Notes: a model not told the origin generated them from the sequence alone. Numbered from the stretch's first letter, positions 1 to 12,554 are shown. The stretch: DNA of 64,000 nt from Parelaphostrongylus tenuis (GCA_019055375.1 JAHQIW010005383.1:1-64000); one strand, 5' to 3'. Numbers and translations: made by a program.

Positions 1-68
1 AAAGAACACGACTTTAACAAACTTTGCATACCCGATATTTGCGAATCGATTATAGAGCAGACAAATTG
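1..68 (+). CDS. Possible exon fragment at the window edge
   Basis: Reads KEHDFNKLCIPDICESIIEQ and then TN, open from the window start to a possible donor TG|GTTGTC. It does not join the 2258 candidate in phase, so another exon would be needed. Weak evidence. Confidence 0.25.
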
Positions 69-2257
69 GTTGTCGCAGGAATGATCAAAGGGAAAACACG
101 GTTTACTCTCACTGGATAAGCGAGAAAAGCGAACAACAAGAGTTGAAAAGATCCTTATTTTCAAAGGACATTGTTTCCGTTAAAAATTTACAGATTGTTC
201 GGACGCATGAAAATCCTTCTAACTAGAAATATCTGTAGTCTTATTCTCAGCAATATGCTCTTTTTTGTGTTAGTGAAGCGCTCCGCTCATCTTAAGTTCA
301 CTATATAATTGTCAGGAATGTCCGCTGTGAGATTCATACGGATGACTGACTATTTCGAAAGATAGGCGTTTTTTCTAGTGGTTGCGCAATCCTGTTTTCT
401 TTTTCTTACCTGTCCGCTAAGAAGGCCTATCTTTGAATATAAAATCTGCATCAGTAGGAAGTTAAGATAATTTGAAGAAAGGAAATGCGCTCATTTGAGA
501 AAAAGTGTCCCACGAAATGATGAGTGCGAACTCCATTAAGGATCGCTCCTGTACCAAAAAATCCTTCGTGGAGCTTTATTCTAAAAGTCAGAGACCCATA
601 GAAAATGTATTACGAATTAGGTTCTCACAATATCGTCGAAGGAAGTGCCAAATGTTGAAAATGCGATGTTATCCCGGAGACGTAGCTTTCGCATTGAAGA
701 AGGAAGAACTTTACAGTAACTTTTTCTATTCCAGATATACTCGTAAAAGTTGTTTCAAGAATTGAAATATCTTTTCAAGGCAGTAAACATTTGTCAGAAA
801 TAGATTTAAATGTAAATGCCACTAAAGTCCTCTGTTATATTCGAACAACGGGCTAATAACACCTTATAAAGAACTTTAATTTCCGTTTGTTGATGGAACA
901 TATTGCGATAGTGCTTTTTTATAGAAATAGTTTATTGTTGAATCGATATTCTGAGTTACCAAATGAGTGCAAAAAAGGTAGATAAGCTAAGGAAAAAAGT
1001 GTTCAATAACAGTTGGAAATGAGCTTCTTTTTGCAAGGACGTGTTTTCCATCCATGCAAACTAGGCAATTTTTTACACTTGATGGTTCCCTTTATTGAAA
1101 ATACCTCTCTGAAAGTTTCCTTTGTGATACGTCATTTTCTTATACCGATAACGTGCCTCTGACCTACGAACTATACTTTCAAGTGCAAATTATCCCTATA
1201 TGAAGTTCAAACGACGGCGACTTACGTTGGATGTGAAACCTTCCTATTTTCGCTCTTACAGAGTCTTTTACCACAGTGTACCAACGTCTTCTAATGAGGC
1301 ACTAGAGTAAGGTCTCAGAAAGGAGAGTCAAGCGTAATAGTAAGTTCTGTGTGAGAATGACCGGCTGAGTGGACCCACAATATGACAGAATCGCTTAGAT
1401 TGAGACTATAGGAGGATTGAAGGGACAACAGTCTATGAGCAGCAAGCTGTCACCTCCTATAACGAGGCCAAGTCTTTCGAAAGGAGATTTACCACTGGTA
1501 TTGTTCTGGATAAGATAACGAGCAACTCAGCTGTGAGTCAGAGAATCGACAGATCGATGTTAAAAGACAAGAAAATGGAAAAACATGAACGAGCCACTAC
1601 CTCACTAAGACACTGGCGTCAGCAATGGATCAACAATTTCGAAATTCGCAGCGGCCGAGGGCCACACCATGCAAACGGAGCACGAAGCCCTTTATAATAC
1701 GAGCCTCGTCAAAGTTAGACCGAGGGGAGCATCCAGTGGGTTTGGCATACTTGAGGCCATGGGGGCTTATATGCATAATGGGAGGGGGGGGGGGGGGGTG
1801 ATCAAATATCGGACAGGATACTTTGTCTTGGTGGCGGGTGTGCATGGTTGTATCAAGCTGTGCGTGGTGCGCGCCCCCGACTCACGACGGCACTTACCGT
1901 ACCTCGTCGACGACTCAGCACTCAACGCGAGTGGTTTCATAACCTCAGCGACAATGATACACAGATGATCACTATATTTCATGATGTGTCATGAGGAGGA
2001 TGTTTATCCTGTGACGCTGTCTCTGCTGTACGATCACAAACCCAACTCAGACCTCCATACTATGAGTCCTAAAAATGGTCAACGATATAGACACGACTGT
2101 CGCAAACCGAAAAGGTCAAAAATAGCAAGAAAGCCTTGCGGAGCTGCTATATGATAGGAGTGATGTCACATCATTTGCTAGTTCTCATTTCATTGTTTGA
2201 CTGTCGAAATGTCAATTTAGAGCACTTTATATCTGGTATTTTAGACCCATCCATAAG
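69..2257. other. No gene seen; probable intron or intergenic
   Basis: AT-rich with scattered stops in all frames. The only notable item is a 15-G run at 1784-1798. I see no repeat family member here. Confidence 0.4.
1784..1798 (+). repeat. Poly-G run (15 G)
   Basis: Fifteen consecutive G residues preceded by GGA, in otherwise AT-rich DNA. It is long enough to fold into an intramolecular G-quadruplex. Length may be unstable or affected by sequencing error. Confidence 0.9.
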
Positions 2258-2373
2258 ATAAAGTTGAAGCACTACTACCTGACAAACTGGAACATGCAAA
2301 TCAATTGATAGAAGAGTGGTGTAAAGCAGGAACTAAGCGCTTTCGTAAAGAACGTGAAGAAAAAGCTCTTAAG
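2258..2373 (+). CDS. Exon candidate of an unidentified plus-strand gene
   Basis: Encodes KVEALLPDKLEHANQLIEEW, then CKAGTKRFRKEREEKALK, a charged helical peptide with good codon structure. The donor is AAG|GTGAAT. The acceptor (CATAAG) is weak, and a stronger TTTTAG just upstream would put a stop in frame. It joins the 3073-3105 exon in phase 0. It may belong to the same gene as exons i-iv, but no linking exon was found. Confidence 0.5.
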
Positions 2374-3072
2374 GTGAATTTCACTGCTTCGCTTTATTGC
2401 AAGTAATGACCGGCAATTTGCACTTAAATGCGTAAATATTATATGGAAACCACATTAATGATTTCACACTTTAAGGCAATAAATCCTATAGTTAACATTT
2501 CAGGTTATATACTCATAATTCAGTTTTGATCCTATGATGTTATAATTTGTACGCGATGACTTAATGTGACGGATAGTGGCGTTAGAGTTAGAACTGTGAA
2601 AATAATAGAATATACAGATATCAAACAATGTATGGCGATTTGCTCAACTATGATCGAAGACGTAAAACAAGGTTCAAACCGAAGATTTTTGGAAGGAAGC
2701 TTATTAGCAGTAATTTTTGAAAATCGTAAGCACAGTTACATAACTGGTCGCTGTTCCGTTTCGATATGTAGCTCTGATTAAGATGGTAAATCGCGGTGCA
2801 AGTACAGAACATAAATGAAATGTGTGTAGGGATATTCATGTGCACTATTCAATATTACAAGCACAGCATTCAGCATGAGCAGTGATATCGATGTCCCGTA
2901 TTATTCCTTTCATACTTAGTTCAATCTGGTCAAATGGTTGAACTTATTGTGAACCCTTCCATACGCTACGAAACCAGCGACTTACCTTTCCACTTGCTCA
3001 TTTCATGTGTCTCATTCTCCATAACCGGTCAAAACGATCAAAAGTAAGACTTTGAGCAGTACTTCAATCCAG

Positions 3073-3105
3073 GCGAAAATTCGAGATGAACAGAAAGATT
3101 ATGAG
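3073..3105 (+). CDS. Short exon candidate (plus strand)
   Basis: Acceptor TCAATCCAG and donor GAG|GTTAAG enclose 11 codons, AKIRDEQKDYE, in phase with the preceding candidate. The joined peptide EEKALK-AKIRDEQKDYE is coiled-coil-like. Confidence 0.42.
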
Positions 3106-3959
3106 GTTAAGTTGTAATAAGGCAAGAAGACGAAAGGAAATTAGAAATAAGCGAAAAAGTGAGGAACATAGACTTCAGAAAACTGCCACGTATGCTTCTG
3201 TTGTAAATCTTCGCTTATTTAGTGTGGAGGCAAAAAATGTTTTTTGGATATCTAAGGTTAAAGCACTGCTTGCATGACTTTTCTGCTACATTTCTATACT
3301 ACTCATACTGCTCTAAGTGTACTCGTTTGAGTTTCTCGAAAGGCAATGAATGACAGTATTTTTACGTGCTGTAAAAGCCTAACTCTTTCGCAAGCGGAAA
3401 TATTTCTCGATTTCCGAGATTTTGAAGCGCTCGAGATTTTTGGATGCTTGAAAAAAAAGGTTTATTCCTTCTTTCTTATCGATATTAGTCGTTCAGTTAA
3501 AGGTGCGCTACAGTTTAAAGTTCGAAATGAAAGTAGGGGTATAGTTTCGCAGAATTGTCAAAGTCTTACGAAAATTAAAATTATTTTCCTTTTTTTTCAA
3601 GAACAGCATCACGGAAAAAAGTGAACAATTTTTGTTTCGACCAACAATTCACGAAATGAGCTGGAAAGAGCTGGTCTATTCTCAAAAGTGACCCATTTTT
3701 CCTGAATCATAGTGCTCTATGATCTCAAGTACTACATGCTAAAAAGTTGGATTTTCTAATGAGATTCCGCTGGCTATTTGCACTCGAAAAAAGAAGAGTT
3801 AACATAATTTACGAAATTAACTTACGTTTTCAACAAAGATAGGCTGTTGTACATAAGTTTTTGATGAACCCATACATTTTAGAACTTTTTCTTGAAAAAA
3901 TAAGGCATTTAAACATATCTCGTAAACTAAGAGTTTTGTTGAGTTTACAGATTTGTCTG

Positions 3960-4175
3960 CGTGAATTTTTATTTGACATTTAGTGGTTCAGAGCTACGTC
4001 GTGACCCGAAAGAGGTTTCGCAAATCGGAGCAGTAGTGGAACGAGATCTTAGAGAATATCATCGTCGTCTCCCGTATTCACCAAGACTAAGTGCGACTTC
4101 CACGGCCTTTAATCGACGAATGATACAGTATACGCTGATGACGATAAAAATTATGCGGTCAATAATTTCTTGAGC
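3960..4175 (+). other. Coding-like segment, copy 1 (SELRR)
   Basis: Open frame SGSELRRDPKEVSQIGAVVE, then RDLREYHRRLPYSPRLS. A diverged copy with stops lies at 18715-18880 on the same strand (SELRRSWEEIALIEEALERN). Two copies in one window suggest a decayed repeat or transposon-encoded protein rather than a unique exon. Not identified. Confidence 0.35.
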
Positions 4176-4289
4176 AATTTTACAAACTGATACCATTTCA
4201 TAACATTCAAATAAAAGACCAAGCTACTAATTGAACTAATCTTCCCTGATTATACAGCGACTACTAGCTAACATTCCTTATCTCTTCCT

Positions 4290-4526
4290 TTATAATAGGG
4301 TATAGGGGAGAAGGGGTTGTGGCCGGATGGTTGTGATGCTCATCGTGACGCAAAGCTGATCTCCACCTACCTCCCATCACCGTCGCGCAGTCATCAACAT
4401 ACGCCCCGTGGAACCCGCAACGAGGCTATCCTCGATATTTCAAAAAGACGAGTCCAACCAGTATCAAAGAAGTTCAAGAAGGCGAGAAGGAAAAGAACGA
4501 ATTCAATGCTAGAAGTACTTAATTAA
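4290..4526 (+). other. Coding-like repeat segment, basic peptide
   Basis: Open frame GLWPDGCDAHRDAKLISTYL through a basic stretch (KKFKKARRKR) to a TAA at 4524. The DNA around GGTTGTGATGC and the basic end resemble the minus strand of 17690-17960, so it is more likely a dispersed repeat than a final exon. Function unknown. Confidence 0.3.
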
Positions 4527-5454
4527 CATGCCGAAAAAAGATGGTGTAAGACTGATCAGATAAAGTGTTAGCTCAAAGTGAAGTGAATTCTTTTGATTAA
4601 AGCTTAACACAATATTGTCAGTACGGCGTAGTGCTTTACTAAGCATATCTATTGGTCTTTACCTGACGACTTTATTCGCAAAACGCACCATGTTCATAGA
4701 AAAGAATCCCACATTCTTTACATTTAAACAAAGTGATTCATATCTTCACTAACGTCGTATTGTCGGTGTACTTGGTTTTTCGAAAAGTCTTTTCATTGCA
4801 CTGTAAGAATGAAACTATAGTAGTGTTTCCCACGTGACCACATGTGATTGCGCTGCGCGATCGATACGAAGCCATACCCGCACCCTAGTCGGCAAGAGAT
4901 GCGCGCTGAGTGCGATTTCTAATATTCGTTTGGCATTAACAACACACTAAGAAGTTCTTCTTGATATGGTTCATGGTTATGGTTCATTGTGGTTCTTTCC
5001 ATGCACAGTGCTCTCCTTAGGATTGTGCTTTTGTGATAAATATTACTCAATATATATAAGGAGTGATCAACAGTTATAGATTCTGTGAGAGACAGCATAA
5101 GTATTGTTCATCTGTGACACTCGTTACTATTACTGTATACATTTGATTCGCCCATGAACACTCATTTTCATCTGTCTTAATATGGTTCACTTTCGCTGAA
5201 GTAATCGCAAAAGATGTGTATGTTGAATGGTCCTTGAGTGAATGAACGTCGTTTATTAGGTTGGAAAGAAGGTTTTCATAGTTTGAATGAGAATGTCGCT
5301 TTTTTACATGAATCGCGTGTGATTTTCATATCATTCAATGGTCTATTTCTTGCTAATCTACTGATATATAATTTGCCTATATCTGCTGCAGAATGGGATT
5401 GTCCAGGGAACAAAATGTTTGTTGATGCTTTACGGGTACAAATTTGGTTCAAAT

Positions 5455-5915
5455 GATGTTGATGCTGCTTGCCAAATCACAGAGCTTGAAGCGACCGTAC
5501 GGTTGGAGAATCAACAGACTGCGAGCGATTTCGTGAGTTCAAAGCCGGAAATGAAGAGCTGGCTGACGGAACAATATCCGGACAACCAAGCGAACTCGGT
5601 GATGAAGACTTGATATCTGGTTTGGAAAATGAGCCGTCGTCAAGTTCTCGTGATTCGGCAGCAGAACCAGGCGTTTCTCATACATCCGTGTTAATCCATC
5701 TGCATCAGCTTGATTTTGTCCCAAGAACCAAAGACAGAATCCACACTAACTTACCGAAGCACCAGCAAACAAGCGTGTTTAAATTTGCCGTCAGTTGTTG
5801 CAATCCGTTGAATGATCGATTTGGAAGCGTGTTGTGATGTCAGACGAGAAGTGGGTGATCCCGGTCTTCCAGTGGCAAAAAGTGGTGGATAACGAAGGCT
5901 TGTATTTTGAAGAAT
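5455..5915 (+). pseudogene. Mariner-family transposase relic
   Basis: Fragments in shifted frames give FKAGNEELADG...GQPSELGD, then GVSHTSVLIHLHQLDFVP, then LTEAPANKRV...ICRQLLQ, then RVVMSDEKWVIP. This is the mariner order: first and second helix-turn-helix, linker, and the first catalytic aspartate in the DEKW motif. Several frameshifts and stops make it inactive. An Asn-rich AT tail follows. Confidence 0.85.
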
Positions 5916-7073
5916 AATTGCTGTTCTTTGTTTTCTGAATATATGCATAAATTTTGAATTTTCTATCAAACGATGGAAACTTTCTTTCTCACCTAATAGT
6001 ACTTTATACATAGACTAGTCAACGCTGAGTTGAAGTATCACAGTGCGTTCAATTTTCATGAGTAAAATTATTAAGAACTACCTAATTAAGTTGTATCTAT
6101 AATGGCTGAATAGATATTTAGCACACTCTTCATCCTGTATTTGAGGATTCGCCGAGTGAGGTCTTTCATTCGAATCCACCGAATCCTATGAACGTAATCA
6201 TCTTGGCAAGGTTCGATTAGAATAACAGTTGACGATGAACTCAAATCATCGATTCTGAAAATGACGAATCACGTTATAACGATACGCGAATAAAAAGTCT
6301 TTACTAATCATCTCGTGCTATAGGCTTAATCAACAAGGAAAATATAACTGTTTAGGAGGAGAAGAGGTATAATTGATTAGCCGTGACGAAGCTAGGGGCA
6401 TTTTAGCCTACAATATAGACATTTGAGGGTGCAATAGATCAAAAAGGCAATAATGCCTAATCCCATCACATAAACTAGCACTATAACGTGCCAGACGTCA
6501 ACTAATAGCAGTCCTGACATGAAGCCACTGTGTGGCGGAGCAACATTGGGCCACATAGAGCCACGATTACTTGTAAAGTCTTGATCTAATACACAAATTG
6601 TGTTTTTACATAAAATTAAGGCTCATTATTCCTCCATTGTTGGATCAAGTGAGTACATATATGAGGCAACCATACTAGACAGATCAAAATGGGACGCAAT
6701 ACGAGATTTAAAAAAATCGAAGAACGGAGGCATTCCACAAGCCCATGTTAACGCACTAAACGGTCCTGTCACAAAAAGGCTAAGTAAATTACTCGTTTCT
6801 TTTTGAATTGGGTAGAACTATCGTAGACATTTCCAGATCTAATCAGCGACTTAAAGTGATTGTGGAGTCGAAAGCTCAAAGGCATAGGCAACACGAAGAA
6901 AGCTCAAAACAATGCTATAACATTAGAACACGACTACCAACGGCGACTAAGACATATAATTAAATCGAATGATTCAATAGCATTCAGTCGGATCTAGTCC
7001 TAGCAGTTGTGACCAACATATACAAAATTTAATAACCGACGAGCGTAGCTTTTATTAGCTTTTTAGCTTTTAG
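5916..7073. other. No gene recognised
   Basis: AT-rich. A 68-codon plus-strand frame at 6600-6806 (SKWDAIRDLKKSKNGGIPQA) looks mildly protein-like and could be a transposon remnant, but it has no flanking signals I trust. Confidence 0.3.
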
Positions 7074-7520
7074 CGACCAGCTAGCAATCGAGTGCGAAAA
7101 CACTCTGTGGTGGTCTTAATAAAGCACTCGAAGGAAAGGTATAATATGATAAAATACCAGCCAGCTAGCAATCGAGTGCGAAAACACTCTGTGTGTGGTC
7201 TTAATAAAGCACTCGAAGGAAAGGTATAATATGATAAAATACCAGCCAGCTAGCAATCGAGTGCGAAAACACTCTATGTTAGGTGAATGACATAGACACC
7301 TGGCATAGAGTGTAAAACGTAGGTCGTCGATAACTATATATGAGCAGTGTGACGCTCCCAAGAGAACTGACTATAAAAAGATCGACAGACGACGGGTTCT
7401 GCCCGGCTGATGAGTCTGTAAGGACGAAACACGTGTCTCGGGCTGTACAAGAGCCTTTACCAGACCACATGACATGTTGGCTCAAATAATAATGAAAGGA
7501 TCTATTCATCTCATAGTTAT
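7074..7520 (+). mobile_element. Family A hammerhead element, partly tandem
   Basis: Begins with two and a half copies of an 82-bp unit (GGTCTTAATAAAGCACTCGA...), then a stem-rich body, the ribozyme at 7401-7443 and a tail CAGACCACATGACATGTTGG followed by CTCAAATAATAATG. The 28.0-28.8-kb element has the same body and tail, so this is a mobile repeat. No target duplication was recognised here. Confidence 0.7.
7401..7443 (+). ncRNA. Hammerhead ribozyme, type I, family A copy 1
   Basis: Helix I pairs GCCCGG (7401-7406) with TCGGGC (7438-7443). The core is CTGATGA at 7407-7413. Helix II is 7414-7417/7422-7425 with a GTAA loop, then GAA. Helix III is only AC/GU around ACGT, and self-cleavage would follow C7437. 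All catalytic-core bases are present. Very short helix III is known from hammerheads of Penelope-like elements and metazoan retrozymes. It lies in a repeat with 82-bp tandem units. Confidence 0.85.
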
Positions 7521-7544
7521 TCCTATAAGCAGAAATGGACATGT

Positions 7545-9689
7545 GTAACGGAATCGGTGTAGGTGTTCGTCAGTACAAAATGCTAGCTGCCTCATTCTCT
7601 CGCCTCAAACGCGCTAAATGCGCCAGTACCTGCGAGATCGTCAGAGCGGTTCGGAAATTATAAGGGGCAAGAACGCTGATTTGATAGTCCAGATATGTAT
7701 CCAATAACATTTAGAGAAGCCTGATAAAGTCGAATACATAACGCATCTCTCAGAAATTGGTCAGAGCTGAAATTATCTTTATTTTGATATTGATAGATAA
7801 ATTAACCCCATTTCGAATCTCTATATCATTATATTATTTTACAGTCTTCTCGGGAAGCAACCCATTTCCAGCCATGTAATCAAACATCCACATGCATTTG
7901 TTCTTATTTGTTATGAGAAAAGGGGAGATCGAGTGCAAGTATGTAACACTCAAACTGTCTCCCTGTCGAGTCTCATTTCAGTTCTTGAAATAGGCGTTCT
8001 TCATCGTTTATAAAGGAAGCTCACTGCTTACGATTAATTCCTCGCCTTTTTCTAAAATAGCCGAAGACTTTAAGTTGGAATTAACTCAATACATATTCCA
8101 AGTACTTTCCAGACATTTAGTTTGAGGGTTTTTACTAAAGCGTCCTTGATATAGCACAATATACAAAATATGCACTTGTTGCGCCACTATGTTATCTTAA
8201 ATATGGGGATTTTATGTCAATACCAATTATGCACCGAAGAGTTCAACTAATTTTCAAAGTAATCAAAAGACGGTTTCCTCTTCATGTGTTGAACTCGATG
8301 TGTATTATGTAGGAAAGGCTCCCTGTGGATTAAAGCTTCACGAACTAATGGTAGCATGCTGATAAATATTTACTAGGTATAACATTGATAAGGTGAAGTA
8401 TAAAAGCAGAATTACTGAGTAGGTCTTACTTCTACAAGCTCTGTGTTTTTCGAGATGGTCGATTCAACTCAACTTCAGAGTAAGATGTCACTTATACTGG
8501 TATTCAGTGGAAACGAATTTGAAGTGTTGCTCACTAGCCACAATAGTCACGCCTATTCAGGTATGGAGGTTCAGAATAGGCGTCCATTCGTTTTATGGCG
8601 TGGTGAGAACGCAGCTACACTATTTTATGTTGATCGAAAGGACGTGTACAAGATTGGAAGAAGTCCCAGTTAGTAACTGTAGTTTTAACACTGTGGACTT
8701 TTCGTTTACTTTACAAAAAAAAATCATCTTCTTCAGAACTCTAGTCAACACCAATCGTATTATTTTATACTATACTAACAAAAATGATTGTACATTGTAT
8801 ACATTCTTTAACTGTCATACTGCCAATATACACTAATCTAATATGAAATAACTTGATTCAAGACAATGTTCATGAAATAGTAGAATACTTATAATGCTTT
8901 CTTCGTCATTAGAGTGCGTCAAACAACACTTACGTTTAAAATGACTTGAGGTAATGTTGGACATCATCAGTGCCATTTGCTAATTACTTGGACACTCGAA
9001 TGGCCCATCTCCACCGATTGTACGGGGTGCAGCATACTATCCATTCCGTGACTTTCTCTCAGCTCCGTGCAATCGTCGTTTATGGCTGTAGGTTACTTTC
9101 AACACTGTGTCGCTTGCAAGACACTATTTCGTTATCGTGAGAATGTTTCCATATGGGAGTATTGCGTTAATCACGAAGACATCCGACCATCGGTTGGCCG
9201 CTAAAGAGGGCTTATGCATTTTTTTTTTCAAGTCCACACTGTTCTCGTAGTCTATGATCTGCTACCAGCTCTTAAATGTGATTGGCCCATCTGTGCCAAG
9301 TTATTGACAAATATTCTCGTGGATATTGAGAATCAATAGGATACGAAGATCTTTTGTGCACAAACAGGTTAAATGTTGTGAGTATCAAATAGCTTTTATA
9401 GAACATCGTACATATATTTTCTAAACAGCTACAAATTTTTTCCGTGGCAAAAATTTAGCTCACCTCTCTGCTTCTAAGCAGATCGATGGAAACACGTAAG
9501 GGTTAAAAGAGTGAGCGCAGAGTTTTGGCTCTATCGAATTGCAAACAAAGAGTGGCGAGGCGCTGTGATAGGGTTTCTTCTAAACTGATCATTTAAAAAA
9601 TGAAAAAATAAGTGATCACGCCGACGTCTTCCACATTTCTCAACTCCACAAATGCAAATTCAACTCCACAAATAACAAGGGTTTCCTTA
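7545..9689. other. No gene recognised
   Basis: AT-rich, without repeats I can pair to elsewhere in the window. Probably intronic or intergenic. Confidence 0.35.
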
Positions 9690-10080
9690 GCTAATTAGCG
9701 TGTGCTTTCCTCATGGTTTTCTTCTAGTGTTGGGTGGCCATATGTAGTTATGCGACCAACTGCCTCAAAAAGAGCGTGTAGATCGTCATCTAAAGAGATG
9801 TGCTTGATGCTGCAGTGTCGAAGCAAGAAGCTGGTTCCATGGCGTGTTGTCGGTGTTATCACTTTATCCGTTTTCAAAAACTTCCCATAGAGTCCAAGAT
9901 TTGATCATTTCTTCCGAGCTGTAGCACCACTCACCGTCGCAGACGGGAGCTCCCATTGTACAGGGTGCTAGGGCTGAGACTCTTCTGGTTTGGCCAATAC
10001 AATCTCCTGAAGTCTCGGAATCAGAATGACTGATGCTTTCCTCAGGTAGCAACTACGACAAGCATATTCGGTGATTTCTA
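9690..10080 (-). other. Coding-like minus-strand segment
   Basis: Two overlapping minus-strand frames look protein-like: LPEESISHSDSETSGDCIGQ through CDGEWCYSSEEMIKSW, and KVITPTTRHGTSFLLRHCSI through HISLDDDLHALFEAVGRI. They are offset by a frame, as in a decayed gene or two exons. Not recognised. Confidence 0.25.
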
Positions 10081-10246
10081 TCACAGAATGATTTCTCACC
10101 TTCCATCTAGTACATTTCAACACTGTGATAATTCTTGATGTTGGTCTATCCTAAGGGATAAAAACGTAGCACTCTTCTCCAACCTGGAATACCGTGTTAA
10201 GAGACTGCATTTTCTGCAGTACAGCGTCCGCCACGCGTTAACGCTA

Positions 10247-10576
10247 TCAGCCACGATAATGCGATAAATTCTTGAGCATATTTACGTAATTATCTGCAAG
10301 ATGAATATGTAACAAAATGGCATTCATTCTTATGGAAAAAGTATTTATTCTGCTTTGCATAGGTTCTGGCGAGAAAGAAACGATAATGAAGTGATGTTTC
10401 AGCAAACGGTATTCCAATTCCAAATTGAAATTTGTGCCTGATTCACGCAATATTGCGTCGTACTGTGCGTAATGGTAGATTGTGTTACGGCATTGCTCCG
10501 CATAGGTGTGGAAGATTTTCAATCTTCCTTTATTTGTAAACATCTTATGAAGCAGAACAAAATCGATTGTGTTCAC
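10247..10576 (-). other. 109-codon minus-strand open frame, unknown
   Basis: An uninterrupted frame with mixed composition (KMFTNKGRLKIFHTYAEQCR, then NTIYHYAQYDAILRESGTNF). It is on the same strand as the 9690-10080 segment. I recognise no domain. It could be a fragment of a decayed gene or chance. Confidence 0.2.
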
Positions 10577-10687
10577 TCTAATATCAACAAATGTAGTTGT
10601 AGATCTTTACGCGTGATTTTCATGAGCAGTTAAATTTGATACTCTTCGAATTAAAATTCTTCATGAAGAATTTTCTGCTAATTTCAG

Positions 10688-10766
10688 TGGAGAAATGTTG
10701 ATCAATGGAGATGTGCTTTTATTTCGCGAAGCAAGAGAACTCGCTCTTAACGATGTGATTAAGTTG
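10688..10766 (+). CDS. Exon of unidentified plus-strand gene (exon i)
   Basis: Bounded by acceptor AATTTCAG and donor GTAAAA. It encodes GEMLINGDVLLFREARELAL and then NDVIKL, with one leading base completing a codon. It ends in phase 0 and joins the 13724-13893 exon without a frame break. The peptide is helical and shows no motif I can name. Confidence 0.65.
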
Positions 10767-12179
10767 GTAAAAGGTTGGTTCAATGGCAACTCTAAGACTC
10801 GAAAAAAAAGGCAAGATGCCTAGACATGCTCCCACATGAAACATTATTTCAGGTGCATACCATTATTATTTGACGTTTCAGCAAGATCGAAGTCCATCGT
10901 GTACGCTTAAATTCATCAGACATTCAAGAAGTCTTATAATATCATTTACTATCAGAAATGAATATCATCGATAGCACGCGCCCACATCTCACATGGAAAT
11001 CATATGAGTCTACTTCGGTACGATATTTGAATGAAAAGACGCTTTTCACCATAGGAAGTGACAGAGGTAATGTGTGAGAATACGCTGTTTAATCGTGTAA
11101 AGGTTTCCTACATTTTCGGTGTGAATTCGTAAGCTGATGAGAAATCCTACGATGTTTCTGTGCGTAATCGCGGTGCATTATATAAGTGACTAGAAAGTTC
11201 TGTTTATGAGTTAGAAACCCTTTGGTAGCGCTCAACATATTTTGCGTTACACGCCGCGGTGTCAGATCTCGCTCACGCACCGAGGGTTAATATGGTGTTA
11301 GATGACGGATCGTAGTTACTTGGATGCCGGTCACAACTGATCTGGGGAGAAGGCGTCATTGGTGTTTCATGAATTGGCATGAACCACTCATTGAAAAGTT
11401 CATAATGGTTGTTACCGTTATAGTGAGTGATACTGTATCATCAGCATTCATTTCATAGCTGTTATGAATCTTCTCTACAGCACATGTATATCAAACGTAT
11501 ATAATGCGGAATATATAAGCTATCAGCACCCAACTGTCAAGGGCTTCGTCTGACTAGTACAGCATGAAATTGTACCCATTCAAGCAGATAGCCACTGAAT
11601 ATATACAATATTGATCAGTTTCTCTCTTTATCATTCACATAACAGTAATATAATGTTACACCAATAGATGCGCATATGTTAGACGGCGACAAAGTTATAA
11701 ATCCATCACATTTGCTGAACAGGATATTCTATAAGAGCGTTATCAATCATTCGAAACATGAACCTCTGGCACGTCCTTTTTTCCTGATCTCACTTATATT
11801 TCGCTGGAAAACTTCTTCCTTAGAATGCTAGCACTCATTCGAAACCACAACTTTCGGAAAACTGAAAAAAATGTTTGTCTTTTGTAAAAGCTCTTTTAAT
11901 AGCACCGTAGAAAATAGAACATTTTTGTGCTTTTTACCATCGCTGGGTAGAGCTCTTTTTGTAGTCTATTAGTAATCATTCGACGTCGTCAGTTCCAATG
12001 ATTCGAACATTGTGTTTATTTCCTGAAAATACCGTTTAGCAGGGAAAATCGCTCGAATTTCATATTCTCGACGGCCTTGTTTGTCGGCCAGATTACGCAG
12101 CAGAGAGGGGAGCGGGGCGACTGATTACGTCTGAAATATTGTTATTCAAGTGCGGATTTAATCATCACATCGAAAGCAT
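10767..12179. other. Probable intron of the unidentified plus-strand gene
   Basis: Lies between exons i and ii, with R1-like words near 11800-12000 and nothing coding. Confidence 0.35.
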
Positions 12180-12420
12180 CTTCAGATGCGAAAGGCGGGT
12201 GTGAAATATAATTTTCTGGGTTCTACAGCGTTGTAAAAGGGTGTCTTAAAGAATTGGCGACATGAGGCTGTAGCCAGAAATTTGAGCTTTCTAATGATTA
12301 CTAACATTCCTATGAAAAATTTCTGTCCGGCGAATGAGATCGATTTATACTTTGTCGCTGTCTCACATATAAGTCTCACAAATACATCCGAGCATACTGA
12401 GTGATACCGCCATTTTCGAT
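12180..12420 (-). repeat. Dispersed repeat R1 copy
   Basis: On the minus strand it reads CGCCGGACAGAAATTTTTCA, TAGGAATGTTAGTAATCATT, then AGAAAGCTCAAATTTCTGGC. The same words recur at 26.6, 40.1, 41.2, 43.7, 44.6 and 46.1 kb in both orientations. No coding potential. Confidence 0.6.
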
Positions 12421-12503
12421 CCAAGGCAGGTTTTCTCAGTCTGGATATAATGCGAACTCAAATCTTGTCTGGGATCAAAAGTTTTACATTTTACTCAGCA
12501 TCT

Positions 12504-12507
<4 letters not shown>

Positions 12508-12548
<41 letters not shown>
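12508..12548. repeat. (TA)n microsatellite
   Basis: About 20 TA units. Confidence 0.95.

Positions 12549-12554
<6 letters not shown>

Noticed and set aside
7074..7290. Regular 82-bp repeats considered as a CRISPR array
   Set aside because: The units are contiguous and identical with no spacers, in eukaryotic DNA; they belong to the family A element.
11128..11160. CTGATGAGAAATCC as a hammerhead core
   Set aside because: GAAA follows with no helix II space and no cleavage triplet or helix I.
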